Of a stretch of DNA of 64,000 nt, positions 63,989 to 64,000 are shown piece after piece. The translations under genes and the position numbers were made by a program. Source of the DNA: Pseudomonas sp. PA27(2017) (GTDB taxonomy: Bacteria > Pseudomonadota > Gammaproteobacteria > Pseudomonadales > Pseudomonadaceae). The notes under the pieces were generated by a model. It did no database searches, was not told the DNA's origin, and saw only the letters and a program-made list of their open reading frames with translations. The stretch is from NCBI RefSeq assembly GCF_001945445.1, contig NZ_MSXW01000015.1, forward strand, positions 1-64,000, read 5' to 3'. How positions within the stretch are numbered: position 1 is the first letter of the stretch; every line of letters starts with the position of its first letter.

Positions 63989-64000
63989 ATGATCAAGAAA
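63989..64000 (+). CDS. start of a gene cut by the window edge
   Basis: AAGGAAACCAC followed by ATGATCAAGAAA (MIKK) is a good ribosome-binding site and start, but only four codons lie inside the window. Confidence 0.5.

Overview
The window reads as the chromosome of a Pseudomonas (Gammaproteobacteria). The evidence is the gacA-uvrC-pgsA-tRNA(Gly)-tRNA(Cys)-tRNA(Leu) backbone with a TTG-started gacA, a DUF1652 protein, a pair of Pseudomonas-type REP hairpins, GC-rich codon use and the pyochelin-like siderophore genes. The species cannot be fixed from the sequence alone.

Layout. 1-7.7 kb is core genome: the GacA response regulator, UvrC, PgsA, two tRNAs, then several small, poorly characterised genes (an Arc/AmrZ-like repressor, DUF1652, a DUF883/ElaB-like protein). 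tRNA-Leu(TAA) at 7724-7810 marks the left edge of a genomic island. Next to it lie a tyrosine-recombinase gene cut off after about 70 codons and the remnant of an IS3-family element. A decayed copy of the tRNA-Leu 3' end (24 of 27 positions) lies at 41574-41599, so the island spans about 33.8 kb.

The island carries one complete siderophore system of the pyochelin/yersiniabactin type with an unusual make-up. A 13-gene, tightly overlapping biosynthetic operon runs leftwards from a Fur box at about 33.15 kb. It encodes a two-module NRPS (ArCP-Cy-A-T-Cy-A-T), a second NRPS (docking-Cy-A[MT]-T-TE), a PchK-like reductase, two stand-alone methyltransferases homologous to the MT embedded in the NRPS (one still carries a decayed adenylation domain), a cytochrome P450, a PchG-like reductase, a VOC protein, PchD, PchC, PchB, PchA and a TcmP/LCMT-type methyltransferase. 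A transport operon (FyuA-like TonB receptor, FptX-like permease, PchI and PchH exporter-type ABC proteins) and a divergent PchR-type AraC regulator share a second Fur box at 40302-40320. The likely product is a salicylate-capped three-heterocycle chelator. Two A domains read as cysteine, but the first reads as DLFNLGLIHK, closer to the threonine code. Together with two reductases, a P450 and four methyltransferases, this suggests a product different from pyochelin, enantio-pyochelin and yersiniabactin.

41.6-64 kb returns to core-type genes: an acetyltransferase, a Tsx-like porin, GalU, a VOC protein, glutathione reductase and a UPF0126/TRIC-family membrane protein. A sulfur-acquisition stretch follows: a cystine ABC transporter with D-cysteine desulfhydrase, a MetQ-like protein, a TauD-like dioxygenase with a sulfonate-type ABC transporter and two paralogous binding proteins, an FNT channel, and sulfate transport sbp-cysT-cysW without cysA. 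This stretch is sprinkled with palindromic repeats and a MITE-like element. The window ends with an FAD monooxygenase, a hypothetical gene, a CinA-family gene and the first codons of another gene.
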